Source of the DNA: Planococcus maritimus
GTDB taxonomy: Bacteria; Bacillota; Bacilli; Bacillales_A; Planococcaceae
NCBI RefSeq assembly: GCF_001592825.1
Contig: NZ_LTZG01000011.1
Location: 124,001 to 188,000, forward strand
Length of the DNA: 64,000 nucleotides
Direction: 5' to 3'
Below the pieces are notes generated by a model. The model searched no databases. It was not told where the DNA came from and saw only the letters and a list, made by a program, of their open reading frames with translations. Below, piece by piece: positions 1 to 8,220 of this stretch. The position numbers and the translations under genes were made by a program. The stretch's first letter is position 1. Each line of letters opens with the position of its first letter.

Positions 1-337
1 TGCCCATATTCCCTTCACAAATATCCGATAAATTGACGAGCGTGACTAGATTCCATCCTTGCCGCTCCATCAAGTTCATCAATTGGTATTGCGTCGGATT
101 CGGTTTCGTGGAGACCCACTTTGCATCTCGCAGGCTCTTCTCCGTCTTCCCTGCTTGCTCACAATTGGACGGATTGATCATCACGATCACCGCATCTGCC
201 CGTGTGGCAAACACACCGTTTCGCCTGATGTGCGCTTGCCGGCGCATGAGAATTTTTTCGTTCGCTAGTTCGGCCTGATAAAACTTGGCCTCGACCGAAA
301 AAATTTGCTTTAATTGTTCAGCTGGAATCAGCGACAC
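1..337 (-). CDS. Partial conserved protein, possibly DUF1643-like (C-terminus cut by window edge)
   Basis: Reading the minus strand gives an open frame of 112 codons that runs off the left edge. It starts at a GTG (335-337) preceded by AGGGAG with 7 bases of spacing. The visible protein begins VSLIPAEQLKQIF and contains AVIVMINPSNCEQAG and a later NLVTLVNLSDICEG. A 'MINPS' strand followed by a 'TLVNL' strand resembles the DUF1643 family, whose members carry an (L/I)NPS motif. That family call is from memory of the motif and is tentative. No function is known. No overlapping frame looks more protein-like. The gene has its own ribosome-binding site and is separated from the next minus-strand gene by a terminator, so it is probably transcribed separately. 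Confidence 0.6.
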   Translation of the reverse strand, partial: MSLIPAEQLKQIFSVEAKFYQAELANEKILMRRQAHIRRNGVFATRADAVIVMINPSNCEQAGKTEKSLRDAKWVSTKPNPTQYQLMNLMERQGWNLVTLVNLSDICEGNMG

Positions 338-395
338 CCAATCACTCCCTACGCTTATGATTCATATCAGTCTATCAAATAGATGATTCTTACAC

Positions 396-430
396 AAAAA
401 AGCTCCCAAGCCATATTCGGCCTGGGAGCT
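396..430 (-). terminator. Rho-independent terminator after the OYE-family gene
   Basis: A 12-bp stem (401-412 with 419-430, one mismatch) with a 6-base loop ends in a T run when read on the minus strand, just after the stop codon of the flavin oxidoreductase at 440. Confidence 0.85.
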
Positions 431-439
431 TTCTATCGT

Positions 440-1567
440 TTATACTTTCGCGTCAACTTTGACCATGCCGTAAGAAGTGACAGCGTTCCACATCGTTTCT
501 GGGATGTCGAGTTTGCCGACCAATTCTTGCGGTACTGTTTCGTTGATTTCTGATTCGTTTCCTTGTTTCACTTTCTCGGTCCATTCCGGATCGACCAGTG
601 CTTGGCGGCCCATGACGATGATGTCCGCTCCTTCTTCAAGCGCAGCTACTGCATGATCAGGACGTGTGACCCCGCCGACTACGACGAATGCAACACGGCC
701 GTCGATTTGTTTCGACAGGATTTGGACGATGCTATCGCCATCTTCCATGCCGCGCGGCGCTTTTTTGAATTCCATAAGCGATACGTGGAGATAATGGATG
801 CCGCCTTCAATCAAACGCTCGACCAATTGTTGCGTCTCTTTGATCGTATAGCCGACGGATTCTGCATTGTTTTCTTCCGGCGATAAACGGTAGCCGATGA
901 TGAAGCTGTCGTCTGCATGTTTCGCAGCGACTTGCTTCACTTCATCTAAGACAGCCAAGGCAAATTTCAAGCGGTTCTCTAAGCTTCCGCCCCACTCGTC
1001 TTCACGCTGGTTGTAAGTAGCGGAAACGAATTGCTGGATCAAATACGTATTGGCGCCGTGGATTTCCACGCCGTCAAATCCGGCTTCGATTGCGCGGCGC
1101 GTCGTTTCACCGAAATCGCGGATGATGTCGGTGATTTCCTCACCCGTTAAAGCACGTGGTGTCGGCTTGTCTGCAGACTCTGCGATGGCGCTCGGTGCGA
1201 CCGTTTCGCCCGCTTCGATCAAATCCGGCTGGCCTTGGCGTCCGCCATGCTGCATTTGCAGGATCGCTTTGCTTCCTTGTGACTTCATTTCCGTCGCCAA
1301 TTGCTTGAGGCGCGGCATGACATCGTCTTTGTATGCGACGAATTGATTCGGGAAAGCGAGACCGTTTTCCGATACCGCGATGCAGGCAGAGACGAATAGG
1401 CTGCCAAGACCTGCACGGCGGCGGTAATAGGCAAGTTCTGCATCTGATACTGTGCCGTCTGGATTTCCTGAATAAGTTGTCATCGGGGCAACGCCTAAAC
1501 GATCAGACAGGACAACGCCGTTTGGCAAAGTGATTTCTTCAAATAATGATTTGTATTGCGGGTTCAT
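440..1567 (-). CDS. NADH:flavin oxidoreductase / Old Yellow Enzyme family (YqiG-like)
   Basis: This 375-residue protein is an FMN-dependent ene-reductase of the Old Yellow Enzyme family, a single TIM barrel expected in the cytosol. Family hallmarks are visible: VAPMTTYSGNPDG near the N-terminus, the barrel motif FDGVEIHGANTYLIQQFVS near residue 170, then YNQREDEWGGSLENR, and the C-terminal VVVGGV...ADIIVMGRQALVDPEW phosphate-binding strand. Length fits the family (about 340-375). Family members reduce activated C=C bonds with NAD(P)H; the physiological substrate here cannot be read. The start codon follows AGAGGTC. It is a single-gene unit with its own terminator and a plausible promoter, transcribed divergently from a second quinone/enone-type reductase at 1725. 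Confidence 0.9.
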   Translation of the reverse strand: MNPQYKSLFEEITLPNGVVLSDRLGVAPMTTYSGNPDGTVSDAELAYYRRRAGLGSLFVSACIAVSENGLAFPNQFVAYKDDVMPRLKQLATEMKSQGSKAILQMQHGGRQGQPDLIEAGETVAPSAIAESADKPTPRALTGEEITDIIRDFGETTRRAIEAGFDGVEIHGANTYLIQQFVSATYNQREDEWGGSLENRLKFALAVLDEVKQVAAKHADDSFIIGYRLSPEENNAESVGYTIKETQQLVERLIEGGIHYLHVSLMEFKKAPRGMEDGDSIVQILSKQIDGRVAFVVVGGVTRPDHAVAALEEGADIIVMGRQALVDPEWTEKVKQGNESEINETVPQELVGKLDIPETMWNAVTSYGMVKVDAKV

Positions 1568-1599
1568 TTTATGACCTCTTCCCTTGAATTAAAGTTAGT

Positions 1600-1628
1600 T
1601 ATATTAAAATATCATAGCATTAGGACAA
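1600..1628 (-). promoter_or_regulatory. Putative sigma-A promoter of the OYE gene
   Basis: On the minus strand TTGTCC (1623-1628) is followed after 17 bases by AATATA (1600-1605), 32 bp upstream of the start codon. The -10 is a weak match, so this is tentative. Confidence 0.4.
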
Positions 1629-1724
1629 CTACAACAATACGAACTTGACGAGCTGGAAATTTTACTTTTTTTCCATGAGAGTGGTACGCTTTCCTATGCA
1701 AACTTATTCCAAGGAGGAATTGAC

Positions 1725-2753
1725 ATGACCCCAAACACATATAGAGAAATCCAATTGGCAAACCGCCCAGAAGGTACGCCGACTGATAATGACTTTAATT
1801 TTGTTGAAAAAGAAATTCCAGCCATCGGAGCAGAGGAATTATTGCTAAAAACTTTATACCTCTCCGTTGACCCGTATATGCGCGGTCGCATGAAAGACCA
1901 GAAATCCTATGTGGCGCCATTCGAATTGAACAAGGCGATTTCAGGCGGCATCGTCGCAGAAGTCATCGAATCGAAATCCGAACACTTCACACAAGGCGAT
2001 ATCGTCACAGGTTCTATGGACTGGGCTGAATACAACGCGGTCGAAGCGAAATCCGTCCAAAAAGTGGACCCATCCATTGCGCCAATTTCCACGCGCCTTG
2101 GCGTACTTGGCCTGACAGGTCTCACCGCATACTTTGGCTTGCTGGATATCGGCAAGCCGCAAGAAGGCGAAACAGTCGTCGTTTCCGGCGCGGCAGGAGC
2201 TGTCGGTTCTATTGTTGGGCAAATTGCCAAACTTAAAGGCGCACATGTTGTCGGCATTGCCGGCTCACAAGATAAAATCGATTACTTGATCAACGATCTT
2301 GGATTCGACGAAGCCGTCAACTACAAAGACGCTAACTTCAAAGAAGCCTTCCAAAAAACCATTCCGAATGGCGTTGACGTCTATTTTGATAATGTCGGCG
2401 GCGAAGTATCGGACGCAGTCATAGTGGAGATCAACCGCAATGCACGCGTCGTGTTGTGTGGCGCCATTTCTGCTTACAACAATCCGGAAGCAGATATCGG
2501 CCCACGCATCCAATGGAAATTCATCACGACAAGCTCGATGATGAAAGGCTTCACACTTGGAGATTATGCGCATGATTTCAAAACTGGCGCACAAGACCTT
2601 GGCAAATGGCTGCAAGAAGGCAAATTGAAATACGAAGAAACGATCACCGAAGGCTTCGATAATACGCCAAAAGCATTCCTTGGCTTGTTCGATGGCAGCA
2701 ACCTCGGCAAACAATTGGTGAAAGTCGCAGATCCAGACTTCGCTAAATTGTAA
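1725..2753 (+). CDS. NADP-dependent medium-chain reductase, CurA/YfmJ (leukotriene B4 12-hydroxydehydrogenase-like) family
   Basis: This is a zinc-free medium-chain dehydrogenase/reductase of 342 residues. It matches the CurA/YfmJ/PTGR family in having LSVDPYMRGRM near residue 50, the NADPH-binding segment VVVSGAAGAVGSIVGQIAKLKG at about 148-169, YFDNVGG near 220, and LGKQLVKV at the C-terminus. Family members reduce alpha,beta-unsaturated ketones and aldehydes with NADPH. No zinc ligands are present, as expected. The start is set by AAGGAGG at 1710-1716 with good spacing. It stands alone, divergent from the OYE gene and convergent with the alcohol dehydrogenase operon, with a shared terminator downstream. 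Both divergent genes encode probable reductases of activated alkenes, which may point to a shared role in electrophile detoxification; that is inference. Confidence 0.9.
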   Translation: MTPNTYREIQLANRPEGTPTDNDFNFVEKEIPAIGAEELLLKTLYLSVDPYMRGRMKDQKSYVAPFELNKAISGGIVAEVIESKSEHFTQGDIVTGSMDWAEYNAVEAKSVQKVDPSIAPISTRLGVLGLTGLTAYFGLLDIGKPQEGETVVVSGAAGAVGSIVGQIAKLKGAHVVGIAGSQDKIDYLINDLGFDEAVNYKDANFKEAFQKTIPNGVDVYFDNVGGEVSDAVIVEINRNARVVLCGAISAYNNPEADIGPRIQWKFITTSSMMKGFTLGDYAHDFKTGAQDLGKWLQEGKLKYEETITEGFDNTPKAFLGLFDGSNLGKQLVKVADPDFAKL

Positions 2754-2780
2754 ATCTCACTTTCATCTATAGAAACACAA

Positions 2781-2826
2781 AAGCTGAAGCGGGAACCTAA
2801 ATGGGTTCCTGCTTCAGCTTTTTTTA
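2781..2826. terminator. Bidirectional terminator between convergent genes
   Basis: A near-perfect stem AAGCTGAAGCGGGAACC / GGTTCCTGCTTCAGCTT (2781-2796 with 2804-2820) carries T runs on the plus side and A runs on the other, so it can serve both the reductase gene and the alcohol dehydrogenase gene that ends at 2827. Confidence 0.9.
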
Positions 2827-4005
2827 TCATCCTTTTTCAGTAACTTCCCCTGAATAAGCGGCATGGTAGATTGCGTAAATATCTTCTCTTTCAAGCGGCA
2901 TTGGGCTTCTCGCGAGAATCCTCGTTTGCTTGATGCCATCATCTGCCAAGCTGTCTAAAGCGTCTTTTCCAATATCGAAGCCTTTCAGCGACACAGGAAT
3001 GTGGACGTCGGCGACGAGTTTTTTCAATTCCTCGACGCATGTATAGGAAGCTTGTTGTTCATCCAGCTCTGTGACGTTGACGCCCATCGCCTCGACGATG
3101 TCCTTCATTCTCTTCTCGCAGCTCGGACGGATATAGCCCATGACATACGGAAGCAAAACAGCATTCGATTCACCGTGCGAAATGTGGAATTGGCCGCCGA
3201 GTGGATACGCCAAGGCGTGCACACCGGCAACGCCGGCATTAAAGAAGGCCAAGCCTGCCAAATAGCTTCCATAGCTCATATCGGTGCGCGCTTCTTTGTT
3301 TTCCCCGTCTTCTACCGCCGTGCGAATCGAGTTACTGATCAAACGGATCGCCTGCAACGCCAAGCCATCTGTCACAGGGTTGGCGTTTTTCGATACGTAT
3401 GCTTCTACTGCATGCGTCAAAGCATCGATGCCTGTCGCCGCTGTCACTTTCGGCGGCAAGGAAACCGTCAATGCCGGATCGACAATCGCCACGTCCGGCA
3501 ATAGGTAATCATGTGTCACGACGTCTTTCGTGGAATCCAATGACAACACCGCGATATTGGTCACTTCAGAACCCGTTCCTGACGTCGTCGGGATCAGTAT
3601 TTTCGGAATGCCTTTGTCGGCTAACGTACGGTCTCCCGTCAAATTCAAATAGTCAGCTACTTTTCCTTCGTGCGTCGCAAGGACTCCCGCTAGTTTCGCG
3701 AGATCCAGTGCACTGCCGCCGCCAAGGCCAACGACGAGGTCGAATTTATGTTCTTTCGTGTAGGCGACCAGTTTTTCACCCACCTCAAGCGGGGGTTCCG
3801 GCACGACTTCTGTGTAAACACTTGTCTGCCATCCTTTTGCTTCGAGCGGTTCGACGATTTTTTTCGTCATCCCGAGTTCTTCAAGAAACGGATCGGTGAC
3901 GATGAGGATATTGCTGGCGTTCAGCCGTTCTGCTTCGACCGTCAACTGTTCCAATGCGCCCCAGCCGGTATAGCTGATCGGCATGAATGTAAGTTTGCTC
4001 GACAC
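2827..4005 (-). CDS. Iron-containing (group III) alcohol dehydrogenase
   Basis: The product (about 392 residues) is an NAD(P)-dependent alcohol dehydrogenase of the iron-activated family. Visible hallmarks are the Rossmann part LVVGLGGGSALDLAKL (about residues 93-108), the conserved IPTTSGTGSEVT, and the metal-binding block with GIDALTHAVEAYVS, then GVAGVHALAYPLGGQFHISHGESNAVLLP containing the metal His residues. The start is probably the GTG at 4005, giving MSSKLTF. AAAAGGAG lies 8 bases upstream of it, while an in-frame GTG at 4014 sits too close to that site. It is the last gene of a four-gene region (LacI regulator, permease, aldehyde dehydrogenase, this gene), 25 bp after the aldehyde dehydrogenase. 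The pair implies alcohol to aldehyde to acid oxidation of an imported compound; the substrate is not known. Confidence 0.92.
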   Translation of the reverse strand: MSSKLTFMPISYTGWGALEQLTVEAERLNASNILIVTDPFLEELGMTKKIVEPLEAKGWQTSVYTEVVPEPPLEVGEKLVAYTKEHKFDLVVGLGGGSALDLAKLAGVLATHEGKVADYLNLTGDRTLADKGIPKILIPTTSGTGSEVTNIAVLSLDSTKDVVTHDYLLPDVAIVDPALTVSLPPKVTAATGIDALTHAVEAYVSKNANPVTDGLALQAIRLISNSIRTAVEDGENKEARTDMSYGSYLAGLAFFNAGVAGVHALAYPLGGQFHISHGESNAVLLPYVMGYIRPSCEKRMKDIVEAMGVNVTELDEQQASYTCVEELKKLVADVHIPVSLKGFDIGKDALDSLADDGIKQTRILARSPMPLEREDIYAIYHAAYSGEVTEKG

Positions 4006-4030
4006 ATCATTCACTCCTTTTCCCAGTTCT

Positions 4031-5452
4031 TTACGATTGATTCCAGATGACCAATTTCATTTCAGTCATTTCTTCAATGGCGTATTTAAGTCCTTCTTTG
4101 CCGTTACCGCTTTCTTTCACACCGCCATAAGGCATCTGATCGACACGGAATGTTGGGATGTCGTTGATCAACACCCCGCCAACTTGTAGCTTTTTCGATG
4201 CGCGGAAGGCAGTCTTGATATCATTCGTGAAAATCCCAGCTTGCAGTCCGAAATCCGAGTTGTTGATTTCGTGGATGCCTTGTTCGATCGATTGGATAGA
4301 ATTAACGATAACGACAGGCGCAAACACTTCCTGACACGACACTTTTGCATCACTTGCCACATTGGACAAGATCGTCGGTTGGAACACTTCATCTTCGACG
4401 GTTCCTCCAGTGATCAGCGTAGCCCCTTCATCAACTGATTCCTTCACCCATTCGACAGCCCGCTGTTGTTCTTGTTTCGAGATCATCGCGGACAGATCAG
4501 TTTTCATATCCAATGGATCGCCAATCACCAATTGATTGGCCGCTGTTTGGAAGCGGGACAAAAACTCATCCATTACATTTTCCATGATGTAGATGCGTTG
4601 CAAAGAAATACACACTTGCCCTTGGTTCGAAAAAGCACCGGCAATCGCTTTTTCCACGACCACGTCCAAATCGACTCCTTCGTCGACGATCATGCCGGCA
4701 TTTGACCCTAGTTCCAACGCCACTTTCTTCAGCCCTGCCTTGTCTCGTATGCCTTTACCGACAGCCGGGCTTCCGGTAAAGGTCACCATTTTCACTTGGT
4801 CGCTTTCGACCAACACATCGCCGACTGTTCTGCCGCTGCCTGTGACCAGGTTGAACGCGCCTTTCGGCAAATCTGTCTGGTCCAGAAGTTCAGCCAGAAA
4901 AAAGGCCGAAAGTGGAGTTTGGGAAGCGGGTTTCAAGACGATCGTATTGCCTGCGGCTATAGCTGGACCTATTTTATGAGCGACCAAATTTTGCGGGAAG
5001 TTGAATGGTGTGATCGCAGCCACGACGCCTAAAGGTTCGCGCAATGTATAGGCTAAGCGGTTACTTCCGCCTTTTGCGGCGTCCATCGGAATCATTTCGC
5101 CACACAGCCGTTTCGCTTCTTCAGCCGCGAATTTATACGTTTCAATCGTCCGGTCAATTTCCCCTAAGGCAAATTTCAATGGCTTGGCTGATTCTTGCGC
5201 TATGATTTTCGCCGCTTGCTCTTTATGTTCAATGAACAGTGACACCAATTGCTCCAGAATTGCCGCACGCTCGTAGGCCGTTAATGCTGCCATGGCTTCG
5301 CGTGCTTCAGAAGCTGCATCGATTGCCGCTTCCACATCTGCTACAGAAGCTTTCGGGATTTCACCGATTTTTTCATTCGAGTAAGGCGAGAACAACTCGG
5401 CGTGGTCTATTGTTTCTTGCCACTCCCCGTTTAGATAAAGTTTCTTTTTCAT
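4031..5452 (-). CDS. NAD(P)-dependent aldehyde dehydrogenase
   Basis: A full-length ALDH-superfamily enzyme (about 473 residues). Motifs in order: ITPFNFPQNLVAHKIGPAIAAGNTIVLKPA (cofactor and Asn of the active site), VTFTGSPAVGKGI (Rossmann glycine), LELGSNAG with the catalytic Glu, FSNQGQVCIS with the catalytic Cys, and PYGGVKESGNGKEG near the C-terminus. It resembles the lactaldehyde / succinate-semialdehyde type; substrate cannot be assigned. The ATG at 5452 (MKKKLYL) is preferred because AAAGG lies 9 bases upstream; an in-frame GTG at 5461 has no spacing. It sits 20 bp after the permease gene and directly before the alcohol dehydrogenase, so the three are one transcript, probably controlled by the LacI-type site at 6964-6985. 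Confidence 0.93.
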   Translation of the reverse strand: MKKKLYLNGEWQETIDHAELFSPYSNEKIGEIPKASVADVEAAIDAASEAREAMAALTAYERAAILEQLVSLFIEHKEQAAKIIAQESAKPLKFALGEIDRTIETYKFAAEEAKRLCGEMIPMDAAKGGSNRLAYTLREPLGVVAAITPFNFPQNLVAHKIGPAIAAGNTIVLKPASQTPLSAFFLAELLDQTDLPKGAFNLVTGSGRTVGDVLVESDQVKMVTFTGSPAVGKGIRDKAGLKKVALELGSNAGMIVDEGVDLDVVVEKAIAGAFSNQGQVCISLQRIYIMENVMDEFLSRFQTAANQLVIGDPLDMKTDLSAMISKQEQQRAVEWVKESVDEGATLITGGTVEDEVFQPTILSNVASDAKVSCQEVFAPVVIVNSIQSIEQGIHEINNSDFGLQAGIFTNDIKTAFRASKKLQVGGVLINDIPTFRVDQMPYGGVKESGNGKEGLKYAIEEMTEMKLVIWNQS

Positions 5453-5472
5453 ACGCGACACCCTTTCATCCG

Positions 5473-6861
5473 TTAAGCATTTTCTTTCGTTTCCGGCACA
5501 AGGTCTTTCGTGAATGTCTCATCCGATTCGTTCTTGAAGAAGTCTTTTCCGTAAATCAATAAGCACAATGCGATACCGACCGGGAAAGCCCATGCCGCTC
5601 CTTTGATGACTAGGACGGCCCCAATGATGCCGGCAATTCCTAAGTCACTCTGGCTTCTCGCTTCCAAGATGCCGACTTTCACACTGACATACCCTTGGAT
5701 CAATAGCGTTAATGCGAGAGCGATGCCGAGAATTGGCTGAACCAAGCTGACGATTGGCAATAACAACAAGCCGGTATTCGTTCCCCATCGGAATGAACCT
5801 GCGCCCCCGATGAAAGAATCCATCGCTTTTCGGCCATCTTTATATCGCTGAACCACGACCACTTGCATCGCTGCCCATAAAGGACCCGCCATGGTCACAT
5901 CTGGCCCGAGTACACTCATCGCTGAATTTCTCGCCCCGAAAATCAAATGCGCACGGTTCGGATTGTAGTCAAGTTTTTCATCCGGTCGTGATAAGTCTGC
6001 TTCTTTTACTAATGCTTTCGTCTGCAATACATCGCCGAAAAGAACAATATACGCCGCCAGGACCGTTGGAATACCTGTGACAAACAGCATCAACGGCGGG
6101 AACCCTAAACCAAACATAGTGTAGTTCGTCCATAGGCCGACAAAATCAGGCGAGATCAAGCCCCATTCAATCGTCGGCCATGGCGCTTCGCCAAACAGTG
6201 GCGCAATCACAATCGCGATGATGATGATCGGGAAAATGCCTAGCTTTCCGACCAAGCCCCATATCGGATGGGTTGTTTTGAGTTTATCGAAATGCTTTGA
6301 AAACAATAAATAGAAACCAATACCGACAGCAATTGAAATTGTCCATGGGAAGGTTTCAAAACGGCCGCCTACTTCAAAAATCGACGCCACTGCGGCAAAT
6401 CCGGCACCTAGAATAATTCCGGCCCTAATGGCAGAAGGAATGCTCGATACGACTTTGGCAGCCAATCCGGTCGATCCAAGAAGAATCGCAAACACCCCTA
6501 AGGTCATTTGAAAAGCGATTAATGCGTGTATCCTCTCAGGCCCTTCTGGAAATTGCATGCAATACAACATAATCAGCGGAATCGCCGGTGTAATCCATCC
6601 CGGAACTGCTGGATCCCCGAGCAAATGATGCAGCAAATAAAAGGCCCCGTTCAGCAATACAATGGCTAACGCCACTTCAAAAGGCATCCCAAGCAATTCG
6701 ATCAATAACGGAATTGCAGCTAGATCAACTACGCACATTAACAGGCCTTGCACATAATCCGGCCACTCAAATCGATAGTGAATAAACGGCAAGCGAATTT
6801 TAAACGGCCCCGCTGGAATAAAAGGTGACTCTTCTCCAAACTCACGTTGTTTCCATTTCAT
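5473..6861 (-). CDS. Multi-pass membrane permease of uncertain family (SulP/NCS2-like in appearance)
   Basis: A polytopic membrane protein of about 462 residues with roughly 10-12 hydrophobic segments by eye, starting with a soluble N-terminus of about 35 residues (MKWKQREFGEESPF) and ending in a charged tail. Segments such as AVPGWITPAIPLIMLY, SAIRAGIILGAGFAAV and DVTMAGPLWAAMQVVVV suggest the broad SulP / xanthine-uracil permease fold, but I do not recognise the family with certainty. The ATG at 6861 is preferred over that at 6867 because GGGGG lies 6 bases before it. Downstream are an aldehyde and an alcohol dehydrogenase, so it probably imports their substrate or exports the acid product. 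Its upstream region carries a perfect LacI-type palindrome and a cre-like site. Confidence 0.75.
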   Translation of the reverse strand: MKWKQREFGEESPFIPAGPFKIRLPFIHYRFEWPDYVQGLLMCVVDLAAIPLLIELLGMPFEVALAIVLLNGAFYLLHHLLGDPAVPGWITPAIPLIMLYCMQFPEGPERIHALIAFQMTLGVFAILLGSTGLAAKVVSSIPSAIRAGIILGAGFAAVASIFEVGGRFETFPWTISIAVGIGFYLLFSKHFDKLKTTHPIWGLVGKLGIFPIIIIAIVIAPLFGEAPWPTIEWGLISPDFVGLWTNYTMFGLGFPPLMLFVTGIPTVLAAYIVLFGDVLQTKALVKEADLSRPDEKLDYNPNRAHLIFGARNSAMSVLGPDVTMAGPLWAAMQVVVVQRYKDGRKAMDSFIGGAGSFRWGTNTGLLLLPIVSLVQPILGIALALTLLIQGYVSVKVGILEARSQSDLGIAGIIGAVLVIKGAAWAFPVGIALCLLIYGKDFFKNESDETFTKDLVPETKENA

Positions 6862-6935
6862 ATACATCCCCCAGTTTCTTCGTGAAATTTTTACCCCTTT
6901 GCTATTTAGATGAATACAAGTTCATCTCCCCCTAA

Positions 6936-6949
6936 TGAAAGCGCCATCA
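6936..6949. promoter_or_regulatory. CcpA cre-like site upstream of the permease/ALDH/ADH operon
   Basis: TGAAAGCGCCATCA matches the Bacillus cre consensus TGWAANCGNTNWCA at all but one position (C for T at position 10). It lies about 75 bp before the permease start, suggesting carbon catabolite repression. Confidence 0.6.
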
Positions 6950-6963
6950 TTTTCACTAACAAT

Positions 6964-6985
6964 AAAATGGTTACGTAACCATTTT
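6964..6985. promoter_or_regulatory. LacI-family operator (perfect 22-bp palindrome)
   Basis: A perfect palindrome with the core TGGTTACGTAACCA and a central CG, the typical symmetry of LacI/GalR operators. It lies just downstream of the LacI-family gene (stop at 7003) and about 100 bp before the permease start, so it most likely controls the permease operon rather than the regulator gene. Confidence 0.75.
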
Positions 6986-7002
6986 GAGTGAAAAAAAAGG
7001 GC

Positions 7003-8004
7003 TTATACCCTCCTTCTTGCCATTGTTGTCTTTCTTTCGAATAGTCTAACAGCTTTTGTGATTTGAATACAAGGATTATTTTTTTCACAAATCATATCGA
7101 TCAGTGTTTCAATCGCCAATTGACCGAGGTTGGCCGATGAAGAAATGCCGACCGTGGTTAAGTTGATAGAGGCATGCTGGCCGATTTCTACATTGTCGAT
7201 GCCGATGATGCTAATATCTTCCGGGACGCGATAACCTGCTGAAATATAAAAATCCATCATCTGGATTGCAATGGCATCTGTCGCTGCATAAATCGCCGTC
7301 GGTTTGTCTTTCAACTGTTCCATTTTCAAAAAAGTTTTGCGCAGCTCTTCTTTGCTTGTATCGGTTAGAAAAACACGCTCTTGCTCGACTGCAACTCCGT
7401 TTTTTTGAAACGCTCTCAAAAAGCCGTCATACCGGCCTTTGAATGTGCTAACTTCTAGGGGCCCACCCACCCAGCAAATCGTCTCATGACCAAGCGATAG
7501 TAAGTAATCAGCAGCCAGAAAACCGGCCTGTTCGTTATCCATTTCAACAAAATTCTTATTGCTTTCGTGCTTTCTATTGTATGTAATGAACGGAATTCCT
7601 GATTTTTCCAACTTATGGAAAATAGGATCCTCTATCAAAATAGAGGACAGGATTATGCCGTCCACTTTGTTTTCAAATATGGAGTGGTACGTATCGGTAA
7701 TGTTTTCGTTTTTAGAGAAATGGACATTCACTTTAAAGCCGTTTTCATTGGCAAAATTAACTATGGATGTTGTCGTTTCTACAAAAAACGGGTTAAACAA
7801 AGGCCCTGACACCAAGGCGATGGTATCGGTTTTTTGCTGGACGAGCGAGCGGGCATTCGCATCCGGAATATAGTTTAACTCGTCGATGGCCGCCATCACT
7901 TTTTTATACGTAGGTTCTTTGACTCGATCGGGCGTATTCAATACACGCGACACCGTCGTTTGTGAAACGCCTGCATATTTTGCAACATCTTTGGATGAAA
8001 CCAT
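7003..8004 (-). CDS. LacI/GalR family transcriptional regulator
   Basis: A 333-residue regulator with the LacI layout. The N-terminal helix-turn-helix is VSSKDVAKYAGVSQTTVSRVLN (residues 2-23), followed by the hinge helix region YIPDANARSLVQQKTDTIALV. The rest is a periplasmic-binding-protein-like effector domain with VDGIILSS, HETICWVGGP, AIYAATDAIAIQMM and ISIIGIDNVEIG. The start codon follows GAGGGGG. The gene is on the same strand as, and upstream of, the permease/ALDH/ADH genes. A perfect palindrome in the intervening 136 bp is its likely operator. The effector is not known; it is presumably the operon's substrate or a metabolite of it. Confidence 0.93.
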   Translation of the reverse strand: MVSSKDVAKYAGVSQTTVSRVLNTPDRVKEPTYKKVMAAIDELNYIPDANARSLVQQKTDTIALVSGPLFNPFFVETTTSIVNFANENGFKVNVHFSKNENITDTYHSIFENKVDGIILSSILIEDPIFHKLEKSGIPFITYNRKHESNKNFVEMDNEQAGFLAADYLLSLGHETICWVGGPLEVSTFKGRYDGFLRAFQKNGVAVEQERVFLTDTSKEELRKTFLKMEQLKDKPTAIYAATDAIAIQMMDFYISAGYRVPEDISIIGIDNVEIGQHASINLTTVGISSSANLGQLAIETLIDMICEKNNPCIQITKAVRLFERKTTMARRRV

Positions 8005-8182
8005 ATGAACCCCCTCAGCTGATATAAGTTATGGAACATCTATGAACACAAATTGAATGGCATCCATCAACGCCTGTGTTTTCAGTGTTTGTCGAAACGG
8101 GCTTTCACTGAAATATTACACGAAAGTCGATGATCGATAAAGGGGGAGCTAGCCTCCAAGGCTTTATTGTCCCATCTCATAA

Positions 8183-8215
8183 AAAACCCGCTCCCCATTT
8201 CAGGACAGCGGGTTT
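8183..8215 (-). terminator. Terminator of the nadBCA operon
   Basis: Minus-strand stem AAACCCGCT / AGCGGGTTT followed by a T run, 5-40 bp after the nadA stop codon. The remaining 8005-8180 upstream of the LacI gene holds no gene I can support. Confidence 0.85.
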
Positions 8216-8220
8216 CACGC

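Noticed and set aside
8090..8125. cre-like site GAAACGGGCTTTC upstream of the LacI-family gene
   Set aside because: It fits the consensus only if one base is inserted in the centre.
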